Assembly (NCBI GenBank): GCA_905215145.1
Contig: CAJMOW010000006.1
Location: 1 to 35,534, forward strand
DNA: 35,534 nt
Source: an uncultured bacterium
GTDB lineage: Bacteria > Bacillota_I > Bacilli_A > RF39 > UBA660
Direction: 5' to 3'
A program made the translations under genes and the position numbers. Of the stretch, positions 22,645 through 31,756 are shown one piece after another; the stretch's first letter is position 1, and every line of letters begins with the position of its first letter. The notes under the pieces are model-generated. The model was not told the DNA's origin, searched no databases, and saw nothing but the letters and a program-made list of their open reading frames with translations.

Positions 22645-25068
22645 ATGAATGATTCAGAACATAATTTAATTTTTGATGTAATTGAACAGCTTAGAAGCGT
22701 AGGACTTAATAATATGGCACAAGATGTATATAATGCATCAGTTAATGTTGATTCAGTTCATAGATTTGCAAACAGTATTTCTCAGTCAGATTTAGATGCT
22801 GTGGTTAGTAATTTACAGGAAACATATTTAAAGGCTATTAAGGAACTTACAGAACATTACAATGTAATTAGTGATTCTAAACGTGAAGTAAATATAAATG
22901 AAGTTCAGCATAAGTTCAACTTCTTAAAACCTGAAAATAAAGAAGTGCGTTTATATGCGTATTTATATAATCGTATGAATGGTTTGGGTGGGAAGATTCA
23001 GGACGTTTATAATAAAACACTTGATAATTTCAAACAGTCAACTTCTGATTTTAAAAGATCTGCTTCTGATAGTTGGAATAAGTTTGTTAATGTTATGGAT
23101 AAGGCTAAGAAGTCTTTTTCATTAGGCAAAGACTTTTTTGTTTCTAAGTGGAAGAGAGAATATTATGGTGCGTGTATGAAAATTCATACACAGGCTATGA
23201 CTAATTGCCAGAAGTGGATTAATCATTTTGAAGCTGCTGAAAAAAATGTAAATAGAACTGAATGCAAATTAAATGATATGTTTTATAAGATGGCTAATTC
23301 ACAGATGAATATTAGAACTAATAATGTTGTTAATGCTATCAGAGGAAAAGAATTTGTTTCTAACATTGAAGTGAAGCCAAAACATTTTAAGTTAGCTGAT
23401 TTATTTAGAAAGGGATTTCATAAAGGTATTTTTCATTTTAAAAATAAATTTAAAGCTAATTATGATGTTATGCAAGATTATCTTAATAAGACAGCTACAA
23501 TCCCTAGTACAGTTTATAGTGTTTCACTTAAAGGTATGCGTGGTGGAGAAATTTACGGTATATATAATAAATTGGATGAAAATAATATTGATTTTGATGT
23601 AAGAGAAAAGGATGATATTGGCTATTTAATATTTAAGTCAAAAGAAGATTTTACAAGAGCTTTTGATGTTGTTAATGATGTTAGAAGTGTTGTTAATGGT
23701 GTAAATGTTGAAACAGAAGTAAATACTTTTGATAATGTGTCTGAATCAGTTAAACCAGAGAATGTACAGGATGTTGTTGAGGATATTAAGGAGTCTGTTA
23801 TAGAAGAGATTGTTCCAGCAGAATATATTGAAAGTATTAATAATATTAAAGAAGAAAATGTTTCTAATATTAATGACAAAGATATTAGCAAGGATAAAGA
23901 TGTTGATTTGAGTGCAAATTATATTCATCTTGATTTATCTGATAATAATCTGGCAAATGCAGTATGTGAGATTGCTGATAAATATGAGATAAATTATAGC
24001 AAGGAAGGTACTTCATTATATTTAAATGAGACAGAAGAAAATTCACGTAACTTTAATATGGTATGCGAAGAAGCACAGGCATATATAGCTGATAAAAAAA
24101 TAAATACTTATCATAATAATTTACCTGGTATAAAAATTCATTCATCCGCTGAAGAATCAATTAGGGAAAATAATTCAAGATTATTGGATGCATCAGGTAA
24201 TACTATCGGTGTCAGGATGGAAAAGAGATATGATAATTATTTATCAGGGAGTACACAAATAATGTCGTCAAGCATTATTAAAACAGATGATAATTCAACT
24301 TTATCTGTAATGAAAAATAAAACATTAGTTGAGGGGATTGTTGCAGAAGAAAATATTCTTGTTATTAAATCTTCTAAGCAGCCGGATGGTTCATTTATAG
24401 ATCAGAAGTTTGAATATAGTTATAATTCTGAAGACAATGTGTATAGGCAAATTAAAGATGGAAAGGTTATGTTTGATGTTAGCTTTGATGATGAGCTGAA
24501 TGTTAATAAGAATATCTATTTTGATAACAATGAATCTGTTGACCTTCGTGAAAATTTACACACAACAATTAAAGAAAAATTTGAATTAGATATTGAAAAG
24601 ATATCTCCTAGATTTAAGAGCATTAATGCTGATCTTAATGAAAAAGAAGTAAATATTCTTGAAAATCATTATGATAGCATGATGGATAATTTTAAGAAAG
24701 TAATTAAAGATATTACGATTAATAAAAAGCTGATTACTAATGAGAATGATACTATCATAGAAACAAGAATACCTTTTACTGTTGGCGATTCAGCTAAGTT
24801 TATTCAGATTCCTAAAGATAATTTAAAAAAAGTTGATGATGATAAAACAATATTAACATCAATAAATATTAATGGCTATTATCAGGTATTTGATAATCTT
24901 GGTAGAGCTGAAACAGTAAGAGGAAGTGAACTTTATAAGAATTATGATTCTGTGAATAGAAAATTTGAAAAAAATTATTCAAATAATAATTCTGAAAAAA
25001 GCAAAGGTACTAAAGATGTTAATGTAGATAAAAATATTAATGACTTTAGAAAGAAAAAGTCAAGATAA
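22645..25068 (+). CDS. 807-aa transfer-associated protein with PcfB-like modules and KKKSR tail
   Basis: First gene of the polyvalent operon. Residues 1-110 are helical, 120-290 is a basic helical region (KKSFSLGKDFFVSKWKREYY...), and two alpha/beta units at about 290-352 (VYSVSLKGMRGGEIYGIYNKLDENNIDF..YLIFKSKEDFTRAF) and 432-482 (NYIHLDLSDNNLANAVCEIADKYEINYSKEG..LYLNETEEN) have the strand-helix-strand pattern of PcfB/DUF3801 domains. The region 490-770 is strand-rich and unassigned. The end is strongly basic (NDFRKKKSR). No signal peptide. It may be an adaptor binding coupling protein or DNA, or be moved with the DNA (inference). No known family confirmed. Confidence 0.6.
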   Translation: MNDSEHNLIFDVIEQLRSVGLNNMAQDVYNASVNVDSVHRFANSISQSDLDAVVSNLQETYLKAIKELTEHYNVISDSKREVNINEVQHKFNFLKPENKEVRLYAYLYNRMNGLGGKIQDVYNKTLDNFKQSTSDFKRSASDSWNKFVNVMDKAKKSFSLGKDFFVSKWKREYYGACMKIHTQAMTNCQKWINHFEAAEKNVNRTECKLNDMFYKMANSQMNIRTNNVVNAIRGKEFVSNIEVKPKHFKLADLFRKGFHKGIFHFKNKFKANYDVMQDYLNKTATIPSTVYSVSLKGMRGGEIYGIYNKLDENNIDFDVREKDDIGYLIFKSKEDFTRAFDVVNDVRSVVNGVNVETEVNTFDNVSESVKPENVQDVVEDIKESVIEEIVPAEYIESINNIKEENVSNINDKDISKDKDVDLSANYIHLDLSDNNLANAVCEIADKYEINYSKEGTSLYLNETEENSRNFNMVCEEAQAYIADKKINTYHNNLPGIKIHSSAEESIRENNSRLLDASGNTIGVRMEKRYDNYLSGSTQIMSSSIIKTDDNSTLSVMKNKTLVEGIVAEENILVIKSSKQPDGSFIDQKFEYSYNSEDNVYRQIKDGKVMFDVSFDDELNVNKNIYFDNNESVDLRENLHTTIKEKFELDIEKISPRFKSINADLNEKEVNILENHYDSMMDNFKKVIKDITINKKLITNENDTIIETRIPFTVGDSAKFIQIPKDNLKKVDDDKTILTSININGYYQVFDNLGRAETVRGSELYKNYDSVNRKFEKNYSNNNSEKSKGTKDVNVDKNINDFRKKKSR

Positions 25069-25081
25069 AGTAGGTGTATAT

Positions 25082-25321
25082 GTGGTAGTTTATTGTATTC
25101 ATTCGCTATATGATTTGAAAACTGGAGAAGAAAAATGTTATAAGGAGAATTTAACTGTGCCTGATTCTGCTAATTTAGTCAATCAGTATAAAACAGATAA
25201 TGATATTGAACATTGTTTTGAATATTTTAAAGCAGAACAGGATGCAGATAGGCATTTAAAGAATGTTAAAAATCAGATGCTTTATAATGAGATATATAGA
25301 AGACGTAGAAAGGGAAGGTGA
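25082..25321 (+). CDS. Small protein with RRRRKGR tail
   Basis: 79 residues from GTG 25082, chosen because TAGGTG lies six bases upstream; a longer frame from 25040 would overlap the previous gene by 29 bases without a ribosome site. It begins VVYCIHSLYDLKTGEEKCYKENLT, a strand-turn-strand unit, then a helix (EHCFEYFKAEQDADRHLKNV) and a very basic end. Function unknown. The tail is a variant of the K-S-R ending seen in six other proteins here. Confidence 0.6.
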   Translation: MVVYCIHSLYDLKTGEEKCYKENLTVPDSANLVNQYKTDNDIEHCFEYFKAEQDADRHLKNVKNQMLYNEIYRRRRKGR

Positions 25322-25350
25322 TTTGCATATCTGTCATTAATTAATATATT

Positions 25351-25392
25351 TTACTTCATTCATAATAACAAAGATGTTTTTGAATGAAGTAA
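25351..25392 (+). other. 12-bp inverted repeat with 18-base loop between genes
   Basis: TTACTTCATTCA at 25351-25362 is perfectly complementary to 25381-25392. No T-run follows, and GGAGGT of the next gene is 20 bases further on. It may be a processing or attenuation hairpin inside the operon, or a protein-binding site; it is a poor terminator candidate. Confidence 0.5.
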
Positions 25393-25425
25393 TATTAAGA
25401 AAATAAATGCTGGAGGTATTTGTAT

Positions 25426-25806
25426 ATGCAACCTGAAAAATTCACCAAAGAATCAGAACAGTTTCAGTTTTTTTCTAAATTATCGGATTTTGGTAAGTAT
25501 GCTGCTTCATGTGAATATAAGGATATGTATCTGAAAATTGGAATGTTGATTTTAAATGAACTTAAGACAGTAGATTTTACTGAATTAAGAGAGCCATTAA
25601 ATACATTTTATAAAACAATGTCTAAATATTGGAATATTGGTTCGGATTCTGCTGATTGGCAAAACATGATTAATGATTCTGATAATTATATAAAGACACT
25701 TCCATTTGAAAGGCAGGAGTTTATGACTAATGTATTTAATGCGATGATGGAAGGTATTAATGATAAATATATGAAAGAATGTGAACATAATAGAAAGAGT
25801 AGGTAA
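25426..25806 (+). CDS. Small helical protein with RKSR tail
   Basis: 126 residues from ATG 25426, eight bases after GGAGGT (25412-25417). It is all-helical by composition, with alternating acidic and aromatic stretches (FTELREPLNTFYKTMSKYW) and no membrane segment, and ends in EHNRKSR. No family recognised. Lies in the polyvalent operon between the 79-aa protein and RadC. Confidence 0.6.
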   Translation: MQPEKFTKESEQFQFFSKLSDFGKYAASCEYKDMYLKIGMLILNELKTVDFTELREPLNTFYKTMSKYWNIGSDSADWQNMINDSDNYIKTLPFERQEFMTNVFNAMMEGINDKYMKECEHNRKSR

Positions 25807-25811
25807 GTTGT

Positions 25812-25955
25812 ATGAATGCGATTTGTATGAATGATGAAATTGTATTAAGTTCACTCGATGATGTTGTTAAATATATTAATAACATTGAAGGTGAATTCAT
25901 TATTAATGTTTCATGTGATGATTCTATAAAAAAAGGAGAACGTGATGGAAAATGA
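25812..25955 (+). CDS. Small protein (47 aa) upstream of RadC
   Basis: ATG 25812 follows AGGTAAG formed at the end of the preceding gene. The product (starting MNAICMNDEIVLSSLDDVVKYI) is acidic with alternating strand and helix character. The frame overlaps the RadC start by 11 bp and contains its ribosome site AAAAAAAGGAG, so the two are translationally coupled. Function unknown; no KSR tail. Confidence 0.5.
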   Translation: MNAICMNDEIVLSSLDDVVKYINNIEGEFIINVSCDDSIKKGERDGK

Positions 25956-26484
25956 GTTAAAAGTAGTATCTATAAGGTTGTGTGATGATAGAACCTTACT
26001 TTCCAATGTGAGTATTAATTCGCCAGAAGCTGCTATTAATCTTTTAGGAAAGTATCTTAGTGATTTCGATAGAGAAGTATTTTGTGTTATTAATCTTGAT
26101 TCTTCTCTTAAACCTATTAATTGCAGTTTTGTCTCTGTTGGGACTATTAATGCTTCAATCGTTAGTCCGAGAGAAACATTTAAGTCGAGTATTCTTAGTA
26201 ATGCTGCATCAATTATGGTTATGCATAATCATCCTTCTGGAAATCTAAATCCTAGTAAACAGGATTGTATGGTTACAGATAATCTTGTACAGTGCGGTGA
26301 GCTATTAGGTATTCATGTAATTGACCATGTTATTGTGGGTCCTAACGTAGGAAGATATTACAGTTTTAAAGAGAATAATGTTTTAGGTGAAAAAAAGCAG
26401 AGTTTTTCAACAAATAGTGAGGATATAAGTGTTCAGCTTGATATGGTAGCTGAAAGTGCTGGGTACAGAAGAAAAAGCAGATAG
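25945..26484 (+). CDS. radC: RadC-like JAB/JAMM-domain protein with RRKSR tail
   Basis: 179 residues from ATG 25945 (AAAAGGAG, six-base spacing). It holds the RadC C-terminal JAB domain: EVFCVINLDSSLKPI, SPRETFKSSILSNAASIMVMHNHPSGN, with metal ligands His94, His96 and Asp107 in HNHPSGNLNPSKQD, and GIHVIDHVIVG. The N-terminal helix-hairpin-helix part of chromosomal RadC (about 220 aa) is missing, as in many plasmid and phage copies. JAMM proteins are metal-dependent isopeptidase-like hydrolases; the role of RadC-like proteins on mobile elements is unsettled. The last 30 residues are an added tail ending YRRKSR. Confidence 0.85.
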   Translation: MENELKVVSIRLCDDRTLLSNVSINSPEAAINLLGKYLSDFDREVFCVINLDSSLKPINCSFVSVGTINASIVSPRETFKSSILSNAASIMVMHNHPSGNLNPSKQDCMVTDNLVQCGELLGIHVIDHVIVGPNVGRYYSFKENNVLGEKKQSFSTNSEDISVQLDMVAESAGYRRKSR

Positions 26485-26497
26485 GAGTGATTTTATT

Positions 26498-26689
26498 ATG
26501 GTTAAATTAGGGGTTGCACATAGTGTATTAGATTCGGAAACTGTTCAGGTGGAAGATTTGTTTGATGGTGAGTTATATTCAGTTAAATGTAATGCGATAA
26601 ATGTGTTGGATATAAAAGAGAAATTAGAAGATAATTCTGATGATATATTAATTGAATTTGATGATGATACTATGGAGATGATTGATTAA
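26498..26689 (+). CDS. Small acidic protein (63 aa)
   Basis: ATG 26498 follows ATAGGAGTG by ten bases; a longer frame from 26456 overlaps RadC and lacks a ribosome site. The protein is very acidic (ending DDDTMEMID) with strand-like segments (VQVEDLFDGELYSVKCNAINVL). Acidic small proteins of this kind can mimic DNA or neutralise basic partners, but nothing proves that here. Sits between RadC and the large LPD1 protein. Confidence 0.55.
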   Translation: MVKLGVAHSVLDSETVQVEDLFDGELYSVKCNAINVLDIKEKLEDNSDDILIEFDDDTMEMID

Positions 26690-26702
26690 AAGAGGTGTAT
26701 TT

Positions 26703-29510
26703 ATGAGTGATGATAGGCTTAAGGAGCTTGTAAATATTGCAGAAAATAATATTTTACAATTGTTTGAGGATAGCAATAAAATGGAAAGTTATCTGGATAG
26801 GTTATTACTTAATCCGGATATTACTTATTATGCAGCTTCTATGGTTGATGGAGCAGCTTTTGTAGTAGATACGTATGATGGCTGGAAAGCCAGAGGATAT
26901 AATGTTAATAGTGGTGAACATGGAATATCAGTTTTTAATAAGAGAAAACGGATAAAAAGAAAATTCATAGATGAAAGAGGAAGAGTTAGAGAGCTTTCAT
27001 CAGCTAATTTTGAGGAGAGACAGAAGATAAAAAATGGTGATTTAAAGCTAAGTTCTGACCTTAATTCTTATTATGTGGTTGAGCATTTATTTTCCCAGGA
27101 ACAGACGACAGCTAAGGATGTTGATTTACATATTGATATTCCTGTTAGTAATTTGAATTATGAGAATATGAAAACACTTGTTGAGAATAGTGTTAATGAT
27201 ATTCTTGATGGTGATGATTTTGTTTTGCCTAATTCTGTGATGCAGTATACAACTGTACTTTCTACATATCTTATGTGTCTTAAGGATAATGTTCCTATAA
27301 ATAAGCAGGAATTGTTTGATAAGACTATGAATAATATTTCAACTTTAGATAAGCTGGGTTTAAGTGATAAGAAGTTAGTCCTTAATTCTGTTACTAAGGT
27401 AGTCCGTTCAGAGCATACTTTAGATTTGCTTAATGAGTTTAAGAAAGAATTGGATGAACAGAGAATTGTTATTGATAATTACGAATGTATTAAAGTTTCT
27501 GAATGGAGTAATGACAGTAAAACTGAAAAATATTTGTTAGGTCAATCTGTAGTTGATAGTGATTTTTTTTATGTTAATGTAAATGATTCTCGTGAAGGAT
27601 TTGCTGGCAGCTATAATTATGAATTTGATCATTTACCTACAAAAAAAGAAGCAGAAGATATTCATCTTAACAATATAGCTGCAATAGATATAGATAATCA
27701 TGACCAAGATCCTTTAGGACAGTACTGGCAGTATGGTACTACTGAAGATATTGAAAATGATGTTCCTGATGAATCTATTGATAAGCAGGCTGATAAGAAA
27801 GAAACTTTTAATAAAAAAATAGAGGATTTCGGTAAGAAAATAGGTGGTGCCAGAAAAGATTTATGGAAAGACAGAGGATTATCAGTTAATGATCTTACTG
27901 ATATGAATATTCCTGAAAAGACAAAGTTTGTTACTAAAAATAATGTGTTTAAAGTGCCTGATTATCAGGAACTTGTTAATAATGGACTTCCGGTTCGTGT
28001 AGCATACTTTATTAAAAAGGTACGTGATGCATTACCTACAAAGCCAACTTTTACAGAGCTTGAAGCTTCTGATGAAGTATTACTTAATGAAAAAATGGAG
28101 GGATATGTTGAGTTTGTATCTGGATTTAAAGATGCACTTATGAATGTAAAAACAGATGATGATATTCTTTCATTTTATAATAATACTATTAAGGATGTTT
28201 ATGTAAAGAATAGTGCTTATAGAGTAGTTCCTACAGAGCTTAGTCATGGCTGTATGACTAACAAGCTTTTTAAAGCCTGTCAGGTAAGCAGATATGAATT
28301 GACTAAATATGATAGGGAAATAGAAAAAAAGCAGTTTTGTTACTCAGAAGAAGATAAGAGGTTAGCCGGCTTTAAAATTATAAAATTTAATGATTCATGC
28401 AAGATTGAAGATGATAATGGCAGAACTGTAGTTGCTGTTAATGAGGGAACTACTACTTTTTTTTATTACCCGGATAATAAGGATGCAGATTATGCGAATC
28501 CTTCTAATTGGGAGAAAGATACTTATTTTGTAACATTTAAGCATTCTGTTTTAGGAAATAATTATACTTTCGACCAGGCAAAAGAAGCTGTTAATAAAAT
28601 AGCTGATGGTAAATGGAAACTTAAAAATCAAATGACTAAGGATACAGAAAAGAAAAAGAGGAAGACGAGGTTCGTTCCAAAACAGCTTAAACATGTTGTT
28701 AGAGATGGTCCTTGTTATGGTATTGATGAAAATAATCATGCAACAGGTGATATGTATCTTAATACATTCGGTTTTGTAGGTGGCGAATTTGGTAACTGGA
28801 TGAATGAAAATGACAGACAATTTTCTCTTGATTATGGTTACAATGCATTGATGGATCTTGCAGATGCATTAGATATAAAATCTACAGATATTAGTTTTAG
28901 TGGTGAGCTTTCAATTGCTTTCGGTGCAAGAGGTCATTCTGCTGCATTAGCTCATTATGAACCACTTCGTCAGGTAATTAATCTCACTAAAATGAAAGGT
29001 GCAGGAACACTTGCTCATGAATGGGGACATGCACTTGATAATATTCTTTCTAAAAAAATGTTTGATAGTAATTTTGATTCATATCTGACTGATGAACATG
29101 GAAAAGCTCTTAGCTCTGTTAAAGAATTAATGAACACAATTAAATATTGTGATGTATCAGATTCTTATAAATTAGATAAAACGGAATTTTATAAAAATTC
29201 AGAATTATGTGATTGCTATTATTCTAAAGAAAGCATGGGATATTGGTCAAGTGATAAAGAGATGTTCGCTCGTGCTTTTTCATGCTATGTAGAAGATAAG
29301 TTAGTTGAATATTCTTGCAGATCTGATTATTTGTGTGGACTTTCTGATTCTGCTGTGTTTATGCATGATGGTAAGATTAAAAAAGCCTTTCCTGATGGTG
29401 ATGAAAGGAAAGCTATTAACAAGTGTTTCGATAAAGTATTTGACCAGCTTAAGGAATTAGGATTGTTACATTCACAGGAGCTTGTTCCTGTTAAAAGAAA
29501 AAGCAGGTAA
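26703..29510 (+). CDS. Large polyvalent protein: ArdC-N-like domain plus LPD1 zinc metallopeptidase-like domain
   Basis: 935 residues from ATG 26703 (AAGAGGTG upstream). Residues about 35-130 resemble the ArdC N-terminal single-stranded-DNA-binding domain (YYAASMVDGAAFVVDTYDGWKARGYNVNSGEHGISVF... YYVVEHLFSQEQT). The C-terminal third (about 660-860) matches LPD1, the large-polyvalent-protein-associated domain: GFVGGEFGNWMNENDRQ, AYNALMDLAD-like region, IAFGARGHSAALAHYEP, then the zinc motif HEWGH at 772-776 with Glu853 in KEMFARAF as probable third ligand. Such proteins of phages and conjugative elements are thought to protect incoming DNA or act early in the recipient. The tail is VKRKSR. Confidence 0.8.
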   Translation: MSDDRLKELVNIAENNILQLFEDSNKMESYLDRLLLNPDITYYAASMVDGAAFVVDTYDGWKARGYNVNSGEHGISVFNKRKRIKRKFIDERGRVRELSSANFEERQKIKNGDLKLSSDLNSYYVVEHLFSQEQTTAKDVDLHIDIPVSNLNYENMKTLVENSVNDILDGDDFVLPNSVMQYTTVLSTYLMCLKDNVPINKQELFDKTMNNISTLDKLGLSDKKLVLNSVTKVVRSEHTLDLLNEFKKELDEQRIVIDNYECIKVSEWSNDSKTEKYLLGQSVVDSDFFYVNVNDSREGFAGSYNYEFDHLPTKKEAEDIHLNNIAAIDIDNHDQDPLGQYWQYGTTEDIENDVPDESIDKQADKKETFNKKIEDFGKKIGGARKDLWKDRGLSVNDLTDMNIPEKTKFVTKNNVFKVPDYQELVNNGLPVRVAYFIKKVRDALPTKPTFTELEASDEVLLNEKMEGYVEFVSGFKDALMNVKTDDDILSFYNNTIKDVYVKNSAYRVVPTELSHGCMTNKLFKACQVSRYELTKYDREIEKKQFCYSEEDKRLAGFKIIKFNDSCKIEDDNGRTVVAVNEGTTTFFYYPDNKDADYANPSNWEKDTYFVTFKHSVLGNNYTFDQAKEAVNKIADGKWKLKNQMTKDTEKKKRKTRFVPKQLKHVVRDGPCYGIDENNHATGDMYLNTFGFVGGEFGNWMNENDRQFSLDYGYNALMDLADALDIKSTDISFSGELSIAFGARGHSAALAHYEPLRQVINLTKMKGAGTLAHEWGHALDNILSKKMFDSNFDSYLTDEHGKALSSVKELMNTIKYCDVSDSYKLDKTEFYKNSELCDCYYSKESMGYWSSDKEMFARAFSCYVEDKLVEYSCRSDYLCGLSDSAVFMHDGKIKKAFPDGDERKAINKCFDKVFDQLKELGLLHSQELVPVKRKSR

Positions 29511-29534
29511 TAAAAAGGAGAGAGAGTAATTATT

Positions 29535-30608
29535 ATGAGAAAGACAGTAGAAAAAATAATAAAAAGTGCAAATAAGCATAATTATTCTAATGATATTATT
29601 GATATTTTAAAAAGAGAAGACTTATCTATAGATATAATTAAAAACATAGACAATTATTATTATATAAATAGAGAATATTATGCTTCAGAAGAAATATGTA
29701 ATGAAATTAATAGAGTTTTATCATTCCCGTTTGCAGGCAGCCAGAAAGAATATAAGAAAAAATTATCATACTGTCTGCCAAAATATTACAAGGATTGCAT
29801 TCTTGGCAGCATTAACAAAAGACGTATTTTTTTTCTTAATGATTATGAAGGGTTTAACGAAACATATGCTATTTTATTGCAAAGAAATATTAGTTATTGC
29901 ATCATAAAGAAAATATATAACTTTATAAAAAAATACCATATCCATGAAAGCGACATATTGAATTTCACTTTTTACATAAAACAATTAACAAACATCGATA
30001 ATATTGAATTTTTATTCACAGTATGGTCTGAATGCTATATGTTTGGTGAAAAAAACAATGTTGCAGATTATGATCTCTATTTTCAAGAGTTTGGTGCTTT
30101 AATAATATCCACCAGTCTGACTATACTTGATCAAGATTTTGCAATTGAAGAATATATCAAAAAAAATGAATTACCTGTCGGATATTCATGTCTATATGAT
30201 GCCAAATTCAAATTTTATACAGACTATATATGTAAGCCATCCGAATTAATAAGTATGATTACTAAAAATTTTGACTTAGATGCAAAATATGTTAATTCAG
30301 ATATGGCAATACAGTATAATTCAACACAGCAGGAAAACGAAAAAATCAGTAAATGTATAAGTCTGGCTAATGAAATAGATACTTGTTTAAAGCTTTATAG
30401 TAAAACTGGTCTTTTGTATATGTGTATTAGAGAAAATAATATATATATCAAATTAACTGAATATCCAATGATTAATATTTCAAGATCTTATGGAGAAAAA
30501 AATATGAAGAATATCGTGCCGGAAACCCAACTACAATGCAGTTTTATATTTCACCATCTGGAGATATTTACCAGAAAGCGAAATATAAAAAAGGATATTA
30601 TCCATTAA
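29535..30608 (+). CDS. PcfJ-like protein, N-terminal half (frame change near 30497)
   Basis: 357-residue frame from ATG 29535 (AAAAAGGAGAG upstream). It is lysine- and tyrosine-rich, helical and cytoplasmic, with no recognised domain. Its last 35 residues (NMKNIVPETQLQC...) look unlike the rest, while the -1 frame from 30497 reads KKYEEYRAGNPTTMQFYISPSGDIY and continues into the PcfJ domain. The natural protein is therefore probably one chain of about 723 residues spanning 29535-31705. The junction is A-AAA-AAT, in register for a -1 shift; a missing A in the run of seven is the alternative. Confidence 0.7.
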   Translation: MRKTVEKIIKSANKHNYSNDIIDILKREDLSIDIIKNIDNYYYINREYYASEEICNEINRVLSFPFAGSQKEYKKKLSYCLPKYYKDCILGSINKRRIFFLNDYEGFNETYAILLQRNISYCIIKKIYNFIKKYHIHESDILNFTFYIKQLTNIDNIEFLFTVWSECYMFGEKNNVADYDLYFQEFGALIISTSLTILDQDFAIEEYIKKNELPVGYSCLYDAKFKFYTDYICKPSELISMITKNFDLDAKYVNSDMAIQYNSTQQENEKISKCISLANEIDTCLKLYSKTGLLYMCIRENNIYIKLTEYPMINISRSYGEKNMKNIVPETQLQCSFIFHHLEIFTRKRNIKKDIIH

Positions 30609-31705
30609 GCGTAAAACAGTTAATAGAACTGATGGAATACAAGTATAATGATGACTTTGTTAGGTTCATCAAATTATACATTGACTATTTGATAAGCAAA
30701 AATGTTTTCTTTAAGGACGTACTTACAGATTGTAAAGAAAACTGCCTGATGCCATTAACTGTAAATGAATGTATGAATTATCACAACAGAGCTGAGCTTA
30801 TTAAAGGCAAATATAAAAAAGCTGAGGGTATTAATATACAATGGAATAAAAGAAATTTGAACTTAAACTATATTATCATTAAGTCCATGCCTTATGTAGA
30901 TAGCAAAGGTAAAGAGATTCTAAAGCAAATCAAAACATTTGACCTAAGTAAGATAAACATAAATAAATATAAATGGGGAGGATATAAATACAAGGTAAAG
31001 GATTTCCTTTATGAAATAATCAGGAAGAATATAGAAGATAATTTTAAAAAGGAATATGAAAAGAAAAAGAAACTAATGTATGAAAAAACCCAAGACGAAC
31101 TATCTGAATTACAAGATATTTTGCCTGATGAACAGGACTCATTAATAAGATATGATTATAACTTTAATAATGATTTTAATAATGAATTAGAACGCATTAT
31201 CTATGACTATATACGAATGTGTTTTAATAATAGAAATAGTAAAGTCAAACTTAATATCAAATCTGTTAGTGAGATACGCAACAGGCATGATGATATTAAT
31301 AGAAACACAAATACAGATAAAAATACAGGTAATGTCAAAGTACCTAAGAACAGTATTTTTAATGAATTAAGAAACATATTGCCAGAAGAATTTGAGTGGG
31401 TTAAGACTAGAAAAAGGCTCATACTTGAAACCAAAGTACAGCATCACTGCGTATGGAGTTATTACAGTCTGATTAATAGTGATGAATGTGCGATCTATTC
31501 ATATGTCGATAAAGACGGCAGTAAGAGTAGTGATGATGTTTCAAGAAGATATACTATCGAATTCAGATACGACCATAAAACAAAAAAATACTACGTCAAC
31601 CAGACACAGGGACGTTTCGATAGGGTTAACTCATCAAAAATGACTGAGTACATCAATGGGTTGCTAGATAAATATTATTATTGTCAAAAGAGTGTTGCAG
31701 TATAA
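30536..31705 (+). CDS. PcfJ-like protein, C-terminal half with the PcfJ domain
   Basis: The -1 frame downstream of 30497. The ATG at 30536 has no ribosome binding site and is not a likely start. The last 130 residues carry PcfJ-family hallmarks: RKRLILETKVQHHCVWSYYSLI (the conserved HHCV with a following aromatic), CAIYSYVD, YTIEFRYDHKTKKYYVNQTQGRFDR. PcfJ is found on pCF10 and many Gram-positive conjugative plasmids and phages; its molecular role is not settled, but it belongs to the transfer or polyvalent gene set. It lacks the K-S-R tail of its neighbours (ends QKSVAV). Confidence 0.75.
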   Translation: MQFYISPSGDIYQKAKYKKGYYPLSVKQLIELMEYKYNDDFVRFIKLYIDYLISKNVFFKDVLTDCKENCLMPLTVNECMNYHNRAELIKGKYKKAEGINIQWNKRNLNLNYIIIKSMPYVDSKGKEILKQIKTFDLSKININKYKWGGYKYKVKDFLYEIIRKNIEDNFKKEYEKKKKLMYEKTQDELSELQDILPDEQDSLIRYDYNFNNDFNNELERIIYDYIRMCFNNRNSKVKLNIKSVSEIRNRHDDINRNTNTDKNTGNVKVPKNSIFNELRNILPEEFEWVKTRKRLILETKVQHHCVWSYYSLINSDECAIYSYVDKDGSKSSDDVSRRYTIEFRYDHKTKKYYVNQTQGRFDRVNSSKMTEYINGLLDKYYYCQKSVAV

Positions 31706-31756
31706 AGCATATTATTTGCAGTTCTCTAAAAATTACTACTATATGTGGTGTTATTA

